From Odontesthes bonariensis (lineage: Eukaryota > Chordata > Actinopteri > Atheriniformes > Atherinopsidae), in the NCBI RefSeq assembly GCF_027942865.1, contig NC_134509.1, forward strand, positions 12,116,017-12,180,016: 64,000 bases of DNA, read 5' to 3'. Both the position numbers and the translations under genes were made by a program. Position 1 is the stretch's first letter; each line of letters begins with the position of its first letter. This document shows positions 20,191 through 30,570 of the stretch, piece after piece. The notes beneath the pieces were generated by a model. The model did not search any database. It worked only from the letters and a program-made list of their open reading frames with translations, and had not been told where the DNA came from.

Positions 20191-22179
20191 TCATATGATT
20201 TTTTGGCGCAGGATGTTGTCTAGTTCCAATATCTACTTGACATTTTAACGTTGCAACCATGCAACACAGTCATTGTTTTCAATTGTAGTTCTTTGCCGCT
20301 AATTCCTTTTCATTAACATCTACATGTATGTTCTGTTTTCAACAACTAGATCTGAATAGTCTCTTATCATAACTGAACAATGTCTCATCAAAACACATTT
20401 CCACATTGTGTAGTTCTTCAGCTGTTGTATAAGTACTGTGTCTGTGTCAGAGGAGAGACACCAATCCCTCCATTCATTCACCAGTAATGCTTGTTCTTAA
20501 AGGGATAGTTCGCCTCTTTTGACATGAAGCTGTGTGACATCCCATATTAGCAATATCATTTATGAACATTGACTTACCCCCCGCTGCGTCCTGTGAGCCG
20601 AGTTCCAGCCTCGTTTTGGCGTTGACGAAGGCAGTCCGGCTAGTTGGTTGGGGTCCCGAAAATAAAGCGTTTTGCTTCTCAAAACAATATGCGTTCAAAA
20701 GTGTAATACATTCGCATCACAAAATCGTCCGTCCAGAAAAAGTCAAACCTCACAATCGCTTGGCGCTATTTTTGCCTCCCTTCATATCAATGCGTTCAGC
20801 CACCTGCCGATAGCTGCACCTGTTACGGTGTTTACTGCTCGGAGGCAGGGGACTGCTCGGTCTGCACAGTTTACACAGCCCGTAGTGATACGAAGGGAGA
20901 GAGAAATAGCGCCAAGCGATTGTGAGGTCTGACTTTTTTTGGTGAACGATTTTGTGATGCAAATGTATTACTCTTTTGAACGCATATTGTTTTGAGAAGC
21001 AAAACGCTTTATTTTTTTTAAGCCCCAGCCAACTAGCCGGACTATCTTCGTCAGCGCTAAAACGAGGCTGGAACTCGGCTCACAGGACGCAGCGGGGGGT
21101 AAGTCAATGTTCATAAATGATATTGCATGGTAAATTCTTTCTAAATCAATAGAGCTGAATTTATGAAAGCAGTCATTCTAAGGGGAAGTGTGATTTCTAT
21201 TGAATCTCCTTCCTCCTCGTTGATTGCCTCCTGCAATACAGATAAAGTTTTTGTTAGTCATTTGATTATGCATGGATTACTTCAGGAAAGAACAATTTTC
21301 TATTTTAGACACAGGCAAATGATTAAAACATGTAAATGATTTAGAAATAGATTATGTAAACTTTGTGATATGCCACAACCATACCTCAGCGAGTAGCTAA
21401 TCCTTTACTGTATATTTAATATTTAATATTTGATTTAGACATCTGAGACATCTGGTACAACATCATAATAGCACAGATCTCAGTACAGAGTGAAAACAAG
21501 AATAACGATTGCATTGATTTAATACTGGACTGAATTTTCAGTTAGAGAGCTGGTGAAGTTGTAGAAAGGCAGACAGATGTCTGATTTGAGTGGCTAAGAT
21601 ATCAAAACCTGTCACTAAGATAGCCAAATATTGCTGCTCCAACCATGACCCCCATGAAGAAGATGGTGGCTGTGGCTGTGTTCACACTTTTGTGATCACA
21701 AACCAGATCCCACTGTGAGGGAAACACAGATAACATAAAAATTTGAGAAAAAGCCGCTGATTTAGGACCACGTTAATATTTTTATGCAGATAACTCACCT
21801 CTGTGGCCAGAGTGGATTTGAAGGTGGTGTTGTCGTACACCCAGCCATTCTGGCATGGCATTGTGGGTAGGTCAGTAATGTTGGTAGCATTAAGCAGCAG
21901 ATGATACTGAGGCTCTGCAAACATCTGACAGGAGTTTGGACTCCCATCCTGCTGAACAGGTATACTAACAATGAGCCTCTCTTCCTGAGATAAATTCCTG
22001 AAAATTCCTTCATCGTCCAGAGAGCTGATGTTGCAGTGATGAGCGGGAATTACCGCAATGAAGTTATTCAGAAGAAAGTGAAACGGCAAAGTCACACGAG
22101 GAATTACCAACAAGAGAATTGTCCTTATTTGGAATCTCCCAAAGCCATTGACCTCTGCCAGCACATTGTCAAACTTCAT
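15675..22179 (-). CDS. slc22a7: SLC22A7-like organic anion transporter, tandem copy 2
   Basis: This is a predicted 12-helix SLC22 carrier. Exons in transcription order are 22179-21799, 21712-21609, 19888-19734, 17602-17434, 17308-17185, 17093-16984, 16663-16449, 16230-16122, 16019-15813 and 15717-15675. The lengths of the first nine equal those of the neighbouring copies exactly. The product is about 538 residues. It starts MKFDNVLAEVNGFGRFQ, has N-glycosylation sites (NIS, NLS, NAT, NIT) in the first loop, and shows FGRKRTLL, LLPESARW, TELYPTVMR and LPETIEDVEQTK. The tail RRSVPTSDVKSTP recalls the RKSAPTS stretch in human SLC22A7. Exon 8 uses the less usual donor GTCCAA and exon 9 uses GTATAG. 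Introns are larger than in the other copies, and intron 2 has taken in a hAT element, a tetranucleotide repeat and a copied segment from the 3' end of copy 3. All exons look intact. Confidence 0.88.
18888..19545. mobile_element. hAT-like non-autonomous element (TAGGGCTGGGC ends)
   Basis: The ends TAGGGCTGGGC and GCCCAGCCCTA are inverted repeats. The 8-bp flanks GCAATAAA (18880-18887) and GTAATAAA (19546-19553) differ by one base, as expected for an old hAT target duplication. The interior is rich in ATTAATC repeats and has no transposase. A related copy begins at 63725. It sits in intron 2 of SLC22A7-like copy 2. Confidence 0.75.
20109..20191 (+). repeat. (CTAT)n microsatellite, about 20 units
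   Basis: An uninterrupted tetranucleotide tract lies in intron 2 of SLC22A7-like copy 2. It ends just before the copied segment that begins at 20199. Confidence 0.95.
20199..21437. repeat. Copy A of a duplicated segment carrying an SLC22A7-like terminal exon
   Basis: 20199-20500 and 21126-21437 match 23709-24010 and 24174-24478 in direct orientation with only a handful of differences. The matched part includes 21230-21197 (minus strand), an exact-looking copy of the terminal coding exon of SLC22A7-like copy 3 with its acceptor. Between the two matched parts copy A has a foldback element and lacks about 160 bp that copy B keeps. The segment lies within intron 2 of copy 2. Confidence 0.85.
20497..21126. 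mobile_element. TTAA-type foldback element, right end deleted
   Basis: It begins TTAAAGGGATAGTTCGCC at a TTAA that the other copy of the segment retains empty (24007-24010). The right arm (about 20900-21126) is the inverse of the left arm but stops at the complement of GCAATATCATTTATG. The outermost 50 or so bases and the second TTAA are missing. The missing piece and about 160 bp of adjacent flank were probably lost in one deletion. Confidence 0.75.
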
Positions 22180-24244
22180 CTTGCTGATAAATGATGCAAC
22201 AGTTCAGAGGGAGAGAAAACATCATAAAGCAGGCAAGGTGCTTGCAACCGGCCTTTTTCTTTGGGTTTGACGTTGTTGGTTATAGGTCAGCGATTGTAAG
22301 AAAATGTTGAATGTTCAGTAACACAATGCAGAAAACTGTGCCTACTGAACTGTAAAGAAGGAGTCTGACAAGTAACAGTTTTTTCAATAAATAACCTCTA
22401 AAAGAACGCTGTGTTCCCCCTTCTGGTTACATCCCACAGTCCAAAGACTGATTCTAAATTGACCCTTGGTACGAGTGTGAGAGTGATTACTTGTCTGTGT
22501 CTGTGTTGGCCCTGTAATGGACTTGTAACATGTACTCCATCTCTCACCTTTTCTTGTCTGGCATAGTCACCTGCAACTATAAACAGGATAATAGGATATT
22601 TCCAAAGACCACAATATGCAGATGTACCAACTTTCCTACTGTACATGTCCCTTTAAGCATGACTAATCTGCTAAATATTTACTTGATGCTGAGAAAAGTA
22701 GCATTGTCCTAACTTTAAAGGTTGGGTCTTTGTATAAAAAAAATGCAAACAACAGAAAAAGATAGACTTATGGTTAACTCACACACAAAAATCTTCAAAA
22801 TAATGTCACGGCAGTTTTTTTGCCTTTAACAATATGATTCCACAAGACACTTGTTTAACAGGAAAAAAATGGTGCAGCAGTATTTAATTATTGTGGGTTT
22901 TCAGCAATGAACACAAGGTCATTGTATTGAAAGTTAGAAAATATAAATTCTGCTTGGGTGTTTGACTCCCCTTCTTCACAGAAATAAAATGATTTAGTTT
23001 CTATTTCTTGGTTTCCTGACATGACCTAACTTTTATTCAGTGGGTAGCAACCATCCCAGTTTTGATGGCTGTTGGGATCATTGTCCTTTTGTCACACTTC
23101 AGTCATTCTGGGTAAGCTATCTTGCAGCTGGATTCTTGTGAGATTCACAGGCTCACAGTAATGAGTGAATTCTCCTTGCCAAACTCCAAGTCAAATGTTT
23201 GTGGTCTTAACTCAAACGTTTAGACCAATATGCATTCTATATTGGCAGCTTTGTGTGATGATCCAATCGATTAAAACATTTTTTTCTCAGTCCATTGATG
23301 AAATAAAGCTAATTTGACTGTAGACGGTGACGCTGATGTTACTCTCATGACCAGTGGATTTTGTTATGCACTTTGTGCCTTTATTTTAGTGTTGTCACTT
23401 GGATTTCCATGTTCTGTAATGTAGTTTGCTTTATCTCAGTTTTATTGTGAAATCAGTTTTCGCTCTGCATCTTTACTTCCTGTTTAATTTTGTGTGTTTT
23501 ATTCCTATTTTCAGGTTCCTTACAGCTAGTTTTTCGAAAACAAGAGCATAACTTCTACATATTCTCCAAGCATCTTTTAGTTTCTGATGTGTATGCTTTT
23601 TATTTCAATTTGTATCAAATTATATTGAAATTATGATATCAACCTATTTAAAAATATCCCTAAACAACTACCTGAAGGATTTGCACAGACACTCAAGTCC
23701 CCTTATACTTTTTTGGCGCAGGATGTTGTCTAGTTCCAATATCTACTTGACATTTTAACGTTGCAACCATGCAACACAGTCATTGTTTTCAATTGTAGTT
23801 CTTTGCCGCTAATTCCTCTTCATTAACATCTACATGTATGTTCTGTTTTCAACAACTAGATCTGAATAGTCTCTTATCATAACTGAACAATGTCTCATCA
23901 AAACACATTTCCACATTGTGTAGTTCTTCAGCTGTTGTATAAGTACTGTGTCTGTGTCAGAGGAGAGACACCAATCCCTCCATTCATTCACCAGTAATGC
24001 TTGTTCTTAACAGACTCCCAGTTATCATTGAACAAACACGCAATAATGACATGTCCTATATGTCCCACCCCAACAGCACACTAACTACTAATAATCAAAT
24101 AACTCATTGTGTTTTCACAGACAGACACATTTTCGGTTTTATTGGCATTTTTAACAATAATTAAGTTTGAAAACATGGTAAATTCTTTCTAAATCAATAG
24201 AGCTGAATTTATGAAAGCAGTCATTCTAAGGGGAAGTGTGATTT
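22180..24244. other. Intergenic spacer between SLC22A7-like copies 2 and 3
   Basis: No exon could be supported from 22180 to 23708. The right part (23709-24478) is copy B of the duplicated segment. The promoter of copy 2 and the 3' UTR of copy 3 must lie here. No repeat family was recognised in the rest. Confidence 0.45.
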
Positions 24245-24478
24245 CTATTGAATCTCCTTCCTCCTCGTTGATTGCCTCCTGCAATACAGATAAAGTTTTT
24301 GTTAGTCATTTGATTATGCATGGATTACTTCAGGAAAGAACAATTTTCTATTTTAGACATCAGCAAATGATTAAAACATGTAAATGATTTAGGAATAGAT
24401 TATGTAAACTATGTGATATGCCACAACCATACCTCAGCGAGTAGCTAATCCTTTACTGTATATTTAATATTTGATTTA
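23709..24478. repeat. Copy B of the duplicated segment (3' end and flank of SLC22A7-like copy 3)
   Basis: This copy is uninterrupted and includes the terminal exon of SLC22A7-like copy 3 (24278-24245). It retains the empty TTAA site where copy A has a foldback element. It also keeps 24011-24173, which copy A has lost. Confidence 0.85.
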
Positions 24479-27400
24479 ATTTCAGATTCTTTTGAAACCG
24501 TGCCTTTTTTTTACCTTGGTTTCTCAATGTCTTCGATTAACTCTGGCAGTTGCGTGTTTAATGTCTCAGGCAGGAGTAAAGCAACTAAACTGGAACCAAC
24601 CGCCACTGCACAATAAGTGGCCTCAGGGAGGAGATGCCACACATCTTCCAATAACATGATGAGCGGGGAAATGGACACCCCCAACCGTGCCATGAACGAG
24701 GTATAGCCTAAACCATTTTGCCTTAAAAGCCAAAAAAATAAAAAAAATATGAGAAACCTTTAGTGCAAGTTCTCATAGCAGGATGGAGAATTTTTGTCTG
24801 CTCTTAGACCTGCTACATAAGTCTCTTGTTGACTAACCTTACAACTGTTGGATACAGTTCAGTTGTGTAGAGAAACATTATTGTGAATGAGGCCTCTGAC
24901 ATGGATTTTCCGAGGACTGCCACAATGGTACGAATGACCCACTTATCTGCAGGGGAAATGTTTTGAAAGCGTTATGAAGATAAAAAGAACCACCAAAAGT
25001 CTGAAAATGCAATAAAGTTAGATGATTTGATACAGTAGAAATGACCTTTTGAAACAAAAAGGTTGACGAAGAGGCAAACACCGGTGGACAGCAGGGCTCC
25101 CATCTCGCAATACCTTCTACCAATTTTCTCCAAGGAGAAATAGACCCCAATCTTCATGGGCATTTCAATGGATGCAAATATAAATTGTGTAAGATATGGG
25201 TTCAGTCCAAACCCTGTGATGTTCAGACTTATTCCATAATATGTAAATGCCACTCCATACCTACAAAATGAAAATCAAGAAAAGAATAATAGTAACATCT
25301 CCTTACTGACTTTCTAATTTAAACCTTAATTGACTAATTTAGAATGTTATACATTTTTTTGAGAGTTACATAAAAAAGCATGTTCTCAATCATCACGTCA
25401 GTACATTGAATACATAGCCAGAGGCAGGAAACAATAAGATTATTTAAACGTAAAGTCTACAACTACTTGATTGAATCATTCAGATGCATTCAGTTGAAAT
25501 TACAATTTTTGCCTCAATCTACAAAGAAAAAGTAATATCCTTTAAAAAAAATTGAAAAATTAAAAATATATGATGATAAATAAACAAATCATAATATCAT
25601 AACAAATCTTTAAAAAAAAAAAGCTAAGCTGGTTCATCTGTTTAAAAAATCATGATTTTGGGCGCAGTGGGTTAAGCAGCTGCCCCATGTACAGAGACTG
25701 TAGTCCTCAATGCAGCGGGCCCCGGTTCGACTCCCGCACTGAGTGGCCCTTTGCTGCGTGTCTTCCCCATCTCTCTGCTTCCTGTCTCTCACACTGTCCT
25801 ATCATTAAAGGCATAAAAAGCCCCAAAAAATACTTTAAAAAAAAATCATGATTTTGTATACTGGAGTGAGCCTGCAACGTTTTTACGTGCCACCATCACA
25901 AGGTGGGCACGGGTAACATTAATCAACAAGATTAATGTTAATGCTTAATTTCAACAAAGCTTTGATTAGTGTCTGTAATATCAATTGTGTTCAATGTAAG
26001 CGAAGCATATTTAATGGATGATTTACCAGCTTTGTTGAACATTCCTTTGTTAACTGTATAAGCCACTAAACATTATCTATGTCACACAGCTAGCATCCTG
26101 CGGATTCAATTCAATTTTGCTTTCCAATTTTTTTGGCACATGGTGTGGTATCTTGTAAAACCACTGCAAAAGTTCACAATGTTTCTGCATAATCCAGAAA
26201 AAATATAGACTTAAAGAAATCACTAGTAGGTTGCAAGAAAATATTGGAGATTTCCACAGGAATTAATGGAGTACTCATTGGCCCTTATGAAGACAGAGCT
26301 CTGTTGAAATCAGGCATTAATGTTGTTGTCTGCGATTCACTGACTAAAATTTTACCACACAGATATGAGGAGTATGAATATGTTAATTTTATCTTTGAAA
26401 GAAAAGAAAATCACGTATCAGAAAACGGTGCACCATCCCATTACCCTTTGGCATTGAATTAAAACTTACCATACAATTCCTGAGCATATTGCAAGGTTTC
26501 TAATATTTGGAGTTCTGAAAAGATCTAAGATGGAATACTTCTTATCTCCAGTTTCAGCTTCTTCAGATTCCAGTAATGTCTGTGAAAGAATAAAACAAAA
26601 TTACATTAATTCATTTTCTGTACCTGCTTATTCCAATTCAGGGGGGGGGGGGGTGTCATTGGGCAAGGGGCAGGGTACACCCTGGACAGGTCACCAGTCC
26701 AGAGAAAAACAACCATCCACGCTCACTCGGGACAATTTAGAATCACCAATTAACCTAACATGCCGGAGTACCTGCAGAGAACCCACGCATACACATGCGT
26801 GGGTTCTCCATGGAGAATATGCAAAGTCCACACAGGAAGACCCCGGCCAGGAATCAAACCTGGAACCCTCTTGCTGTGAGGCAAGGTGTTTTATTATTAT
26901 TTTTTCTTAAACTTTTATCCTATTTAACAATCTTACAGTAATTACCCCCGGTGTGATGGTGGAGACACACTTGGATCTGTTGTTCATCTCAGCACATTTC
27001 ATGATGTAATGATGAGCATCATCAGCCTTCCCTTTTGCCATGAGCCACCTAGCAGACTCTGGAAGCCACCTGAAATGATGGACATGGTGAGATTGATTTT
27101 TTTTTGGGGGGGGGGGGTTGTTGTTGCAAAATGAAAGAAGTTTACTTTAATACCGCCAAGCAATAATGGCCAGAATCAGAGGTGAAGTGACTGCCAGAAT
27201 GAGCATCCTCCATTCATTTACACAGTAAGCAATGCCAGCCAACATCCAGTTCCCAAGTGTCCAATCCAGGCTTATGATTACACCAGAGAAAGTCCTGCGT
27301 TCAATGCTGCACCATTCAACATCTGCATGTAAGGTTAATGTAAAACACATTACCCGTTTGTGTAGAAGAAAGACAAAAAATATCGTAAACAAATTAGCAT

Positions 27401-28612
27401 TCGTCTCCTTACTTAACGTAATGGAGATAATACTTATTCCTGCAAGGCACATCCCCGTAAAAAGTCTCATGATGATGAACATGATATACGATGTGGAAAA
27501 TGCACTCAGAACTGCAAATGTCAAGGATGACAGATAAGAGGCAAGCAGCACTGGCCGTCGTCCAAACCTGAAAAGAATGAGCTCAAAGTTATAATTTTGC
27601 TCAGAGAAGAAATGCAACATGTTTTCAGATTTCTGTCTTATTTCTCAAAGTGTATTTGTTTAGTTGTCTTCAGTTAAATTCATAATTGCAGCGTCTGTTA
27701 ATAGATGCACTTTTTCATTTTTGTAAAAGAACTGTAAAAGAAACAGAAAAAAAGAAAGAAAGAAAACCTGGAGAGAACTACATCACACTACAATACCTGT
27801 CACTCAAATAGTTGTGAGAGGGATTGGGGCACAACTTGGACACACTGTAAATAGGACAGACTAAACTTTTTATTGCAAACTGAACCTGTCACTGAGAAAC
27901 CCAAATAGTGGGGCTCCAATCATGACACCAATGAAGAAAATGGTGGCTGTTGCCTTGTTCATCCCTTTCCTGTGGCACACAAGATCCCACTGCAAAGAAA
28001 CGATTGTCAGTATTATCTATCTATATTTTTACAGCAGCCTGTGGTGGAAGCTGATATCATGTTCTTACTTCTGCATACTTTAGCAACTGTTTCAAGCACA
28101 AAGGGTGCCAGGCAGTGTTGGGTTACATGTCAATGAAATATGACTGATTCGTCAACAAAATGCAAATAACTTTGTTCATAATGCCTTGAACAAACGTATA
28201 ACATTAGATATATCTTTAGAATGACGCTTACCTCCGTTACCAAGGTAGATTTATAGGTACTATTGTCATAGATCCATCCATTTTGACACTGAACAGGAGA
28301 GGCTTCCTCACTACTGTTTGAGCCTGACAAGTACTGATATTGCGGCTTTGTAAACATATTACAGGAGCTTAGAGTTCCATCGCGCTCAGCTGGAATACCG
28401 ACAGTCAGTCTCTGCTGCACAGTTAAGTTTCCGAACACACCTCCATCTTCCAGGGCACTGATGTCGCAGTGGTGAGAGGGAACACCTGCCATGAAGTTGT
28501 TCAGCAGAAAGTGACATGGGAGAGTAATTCGTGATAACATCTGAAGTAAGAATAAGGTCATTTGGAATTTCCCGAATCCATTGATTTCAGAAAGTATGCT
28601 GTCAAATTTCAT
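24245..28612 (-). CDS. slc22a7: SLC22A7-like organic anion transporter, tandem copy 3
   Basis: This is a predicted 12-helix SLC22 carrier. Exons in transcription order are 28612-28232, 27989-27886, 27567-27413, 27322-27154, 27069-26946, 26579-26470, 25260-25046, 24946-24838, 24721-24515 and 24278-24245. The product is about 535 residues. It starts MKFDSILSEINGFGKFQ, carries N-linked sites (NLT, NSS, NST) in the first loop, and shows FGRRPVLLASY, RWLPESARWLM and LPELIEDIEKP. The short basic tail is RRQSTRRKEIQ. All donors and acceptors are canonical, and exon lengths match those of the other two copies except in the last exon. The 381-bp first exon starts at the ATG aligned with the starts of copies 1 and 2; the upstream in-frame ATG at 28696 has no counterpart there. 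The gene is the most compact of the three and looks intact. Confidence 0.9.
25661..25839 (+). mobile_element. tRNA-derived SINE, sense orientation
   Basis: A polymerase III type head contains GTGGGTTAAGCAGC (A-box-like) and GGTTCGACTCC (B-box). A body with TCTCTCTGCTTCCTGTCTC and an A-rich tail follow. The insertion is flanked by a perfect 17-bp duplication, AAAAAATCATGATTTTG (25644-25660 and 25840-25856). It lies in an intron of SLC22A7-like copy 3. A sister copy in reverse orientation lies at 39577-39773. Confidence 0.9.
26640..26890 (+). repeat. Dispersed teleost repeat (GTACACCCTGGACAGG type)
   Basis: The sequence runs from a G-homopolymer through GGTACACCCTGGACAGGTC, AATTTAGAATCACCAATTAA and GAACCCACGCATACACATGC to CTTGCTGTGAGGCAAGG. 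I recognise this as a very common fish interspersed repeat, but I cannot fix its class from memory. It sits in the intron between exons 5 and 6 of SLC22A7-like copy 3. Confidence 0.65.
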
Positions 28613-29256
28613 TTTGCTGCTTGTCACAAGTTGACAGGAGGCGAAATGTCGTGAAAGCGAGGTGAAGTAAAGACACACAGAATCAAAAAGACACATTTAC
28701 CAGCACAGTGTTAATCATTACCGTTACTCAAAACAGTGTTTGAAGCATTTTATTCCAAACAATATGATGGAGTAACTCTTATCAATCACAGACTCTATTT
28801 AATGAAGAGTTTACAAGAGTTTCCCAACCAAAACAGCAGCAGCAGCAAACCTTAAAAGGGTAAATACACGATGCAAAGACTAAATAAGATAAATTTCAAG
28901 ATTTTTGTCTCATAGCATGATTTAAATCAGTAACCAAGGCAATGCCAGTTATTCAGTACAAGCACATCTAAATGTGTCTTCCTATAGGTTACAGAATATT
29001 GCTTTTTGTAGATTCAAGAAGTGCGTGCTCATTGGCGACTTTGACTAGAGTCCATGGACGCCTCTTGCAGGGTCCACTTGAGTGTTTGACTTCTTGGAAC
29101 CAGCGTTGCCCAGATTCAGCAAGATGGCACTGGTTTGATCCTTGGATCCTTGAATTATTACAATGGACAGATGGAGAAAAACATTAGGCAGTCTGCAGGA
29201 CTTGGCCTTGGGTCACATTGGTCTTGAGAGACATCTGAAAAATGCAACTGCGTTCT

Positions 29257-29347
29257 TTTTTTGTTTTTTTTAAAGATGTTTTTATTGAGTTCACATATAA
29301 AAATTACATTTAACATTGAAAGCTTCAATTTTCTTTTTTTTCTTTCC
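29257..29347 (-). mobile_element. Short poly(A)-tailed retroposed fragment
   Basis: Read on the minus strand the insert ends in AACTCAATAAAAACATCTTT followed by an A-rich tail, that is, a poly(A) signal plus tail. It is bounded by a 20-bp duplication with one mismatch (29237-29256 and 29348-29367; core AAAAATGCAACTGC). It is therefore a severely 5'-truncated retrocopy of some transcript or retroelement. The source is unknown. Confidence 0.7.
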
Positions 29348-30451
29348 GAAAAATGCAACTGCTTTCTAATTTGTAACTTTACCCTGAATTTGATTAACGC
29401 TGATGCATAGCCTGTTTCCACAAGAATGAGCGATCACAGTAATAAATAATGATGTCATTATTGTTTTGTTTTTTTCTTTACTTGTCTCTGTAGTTGAATT
29501 ATTTGATTTTTTTTAAAGGGGGCTTAAGGCACATTTTAAACATCTCTTCAGAGTTCATAATGTCAGCTGTTGCTAACTGAGCTGTGTCCAGAGTCTTATT
29601 TTTTTTTGGGGGGGGGGGGTCTTCAGTACAGAAGTAGTACATCAAGGAGCAAAGCTACACTACCGTGTACTTGCTGGTTTAGGTAAGGTGAACACCCTCC
29701 ATTCACTTTAACTTGCCTTTGTTATTGTCATGCTTTGAAGCAGACAGGATGTGAAGGTAATTATCAACAGACGAAGCAATTTTTGGACGAATGTGTTGCA
29801 GCGGGGACAATTACTGTAAGTAGTATATGCTTGATAAGAAATTCTTTGGTCCTCTTAAATCCTTTAAATAGTGTCACATTAATTTCAGTGAAGATAAGCT
29901 ACATCTTACTGTTGTGGATTCTTTTAATTTTTTTTTCACTCTACGTGTTTTTTTTTAATGAAATAAGGCTTATTCCATATCATATAAAAGATGTATTGTG
30001 TGTTTCATCCTTTTTACAGAATCAGTGGATTCGTTTTGCATGGTAATCTATTTGAGAACACCCACATTTTCTAAATCATGTTGGATTGCAGTTTATGTTG
30101 TGAATATGATTTAGAACATTTGTTTGGGTCCATTTATCATCACTAAATTTGTTTTAGCTATTTTAGAGGAGAGACTCTCAAAAATGGAATTCTCTAATCT
30201 CCTAGAACTCAGTCTTTGTGAGGGTCACCCCTCAGACCAAGAGTTCACTCATTTGTCAAGGATGCTGACCCCCTGTTTCCATGGCAACGAGTCAACATGC
30301 TGAAGTTGCAGCCATACTAGGAGAGCGATACCCTGGCAGCCCCAAAGTCAGATTTGATGCCGGTCAAATGTTGAACTGAAGTGGAACCAAGGCTGAAGAG
30401 AAGCCTTTAGGGCTCAGTGTTAGTTTCAAACACAATGGTTTTTCAGAATCA

Positions 30452-30570
30452 AAATTTTTTTATTGCCAGGTATGTGGACACACACGAGGAATTTGACTCC
30501 GGTTACACCTCGCTCTCTTTAGTGCAACAAGTACAAAAATAGACAAAAAATAGACATAGAACAAGGCTAA
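30452..30570 (+). repeat. Probable interspersed repeat (TTATTGCCAGGTATG type)
   Basis: The TTTTTTATTGCCAGGTATGT ... CGAGGAATTTGACTCCGG pattern resembles a fish repeat that I associate with non-LTR retrotransposon 3' ends. Boundaries and family are uncertain. Confidence 0.4.

Noticed and set aside
20109-20191. Regularly spaced repeats resembling an array
   Set aside because: Continuous (CTAT)n without spacers is a microsatellite, not a CRISPR array, which would not be expected in a fish genome.
25661-25839. Possible tRNA gene (A- and B-box-like motifs)
   Set aside because: The head is followed by a SINE body and A-rich tail and bounded by a 17-bp target duplication, and a sister copy exists. 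It is a SINE, not a tRNA.
27792-27850. Second CCTGTCACTCAAATAG stretch resembling the end of transporter exon 2
   Set aside because: Similarity covers about 16 bases around the donor only and then diverges, too little to call an exon duplication.
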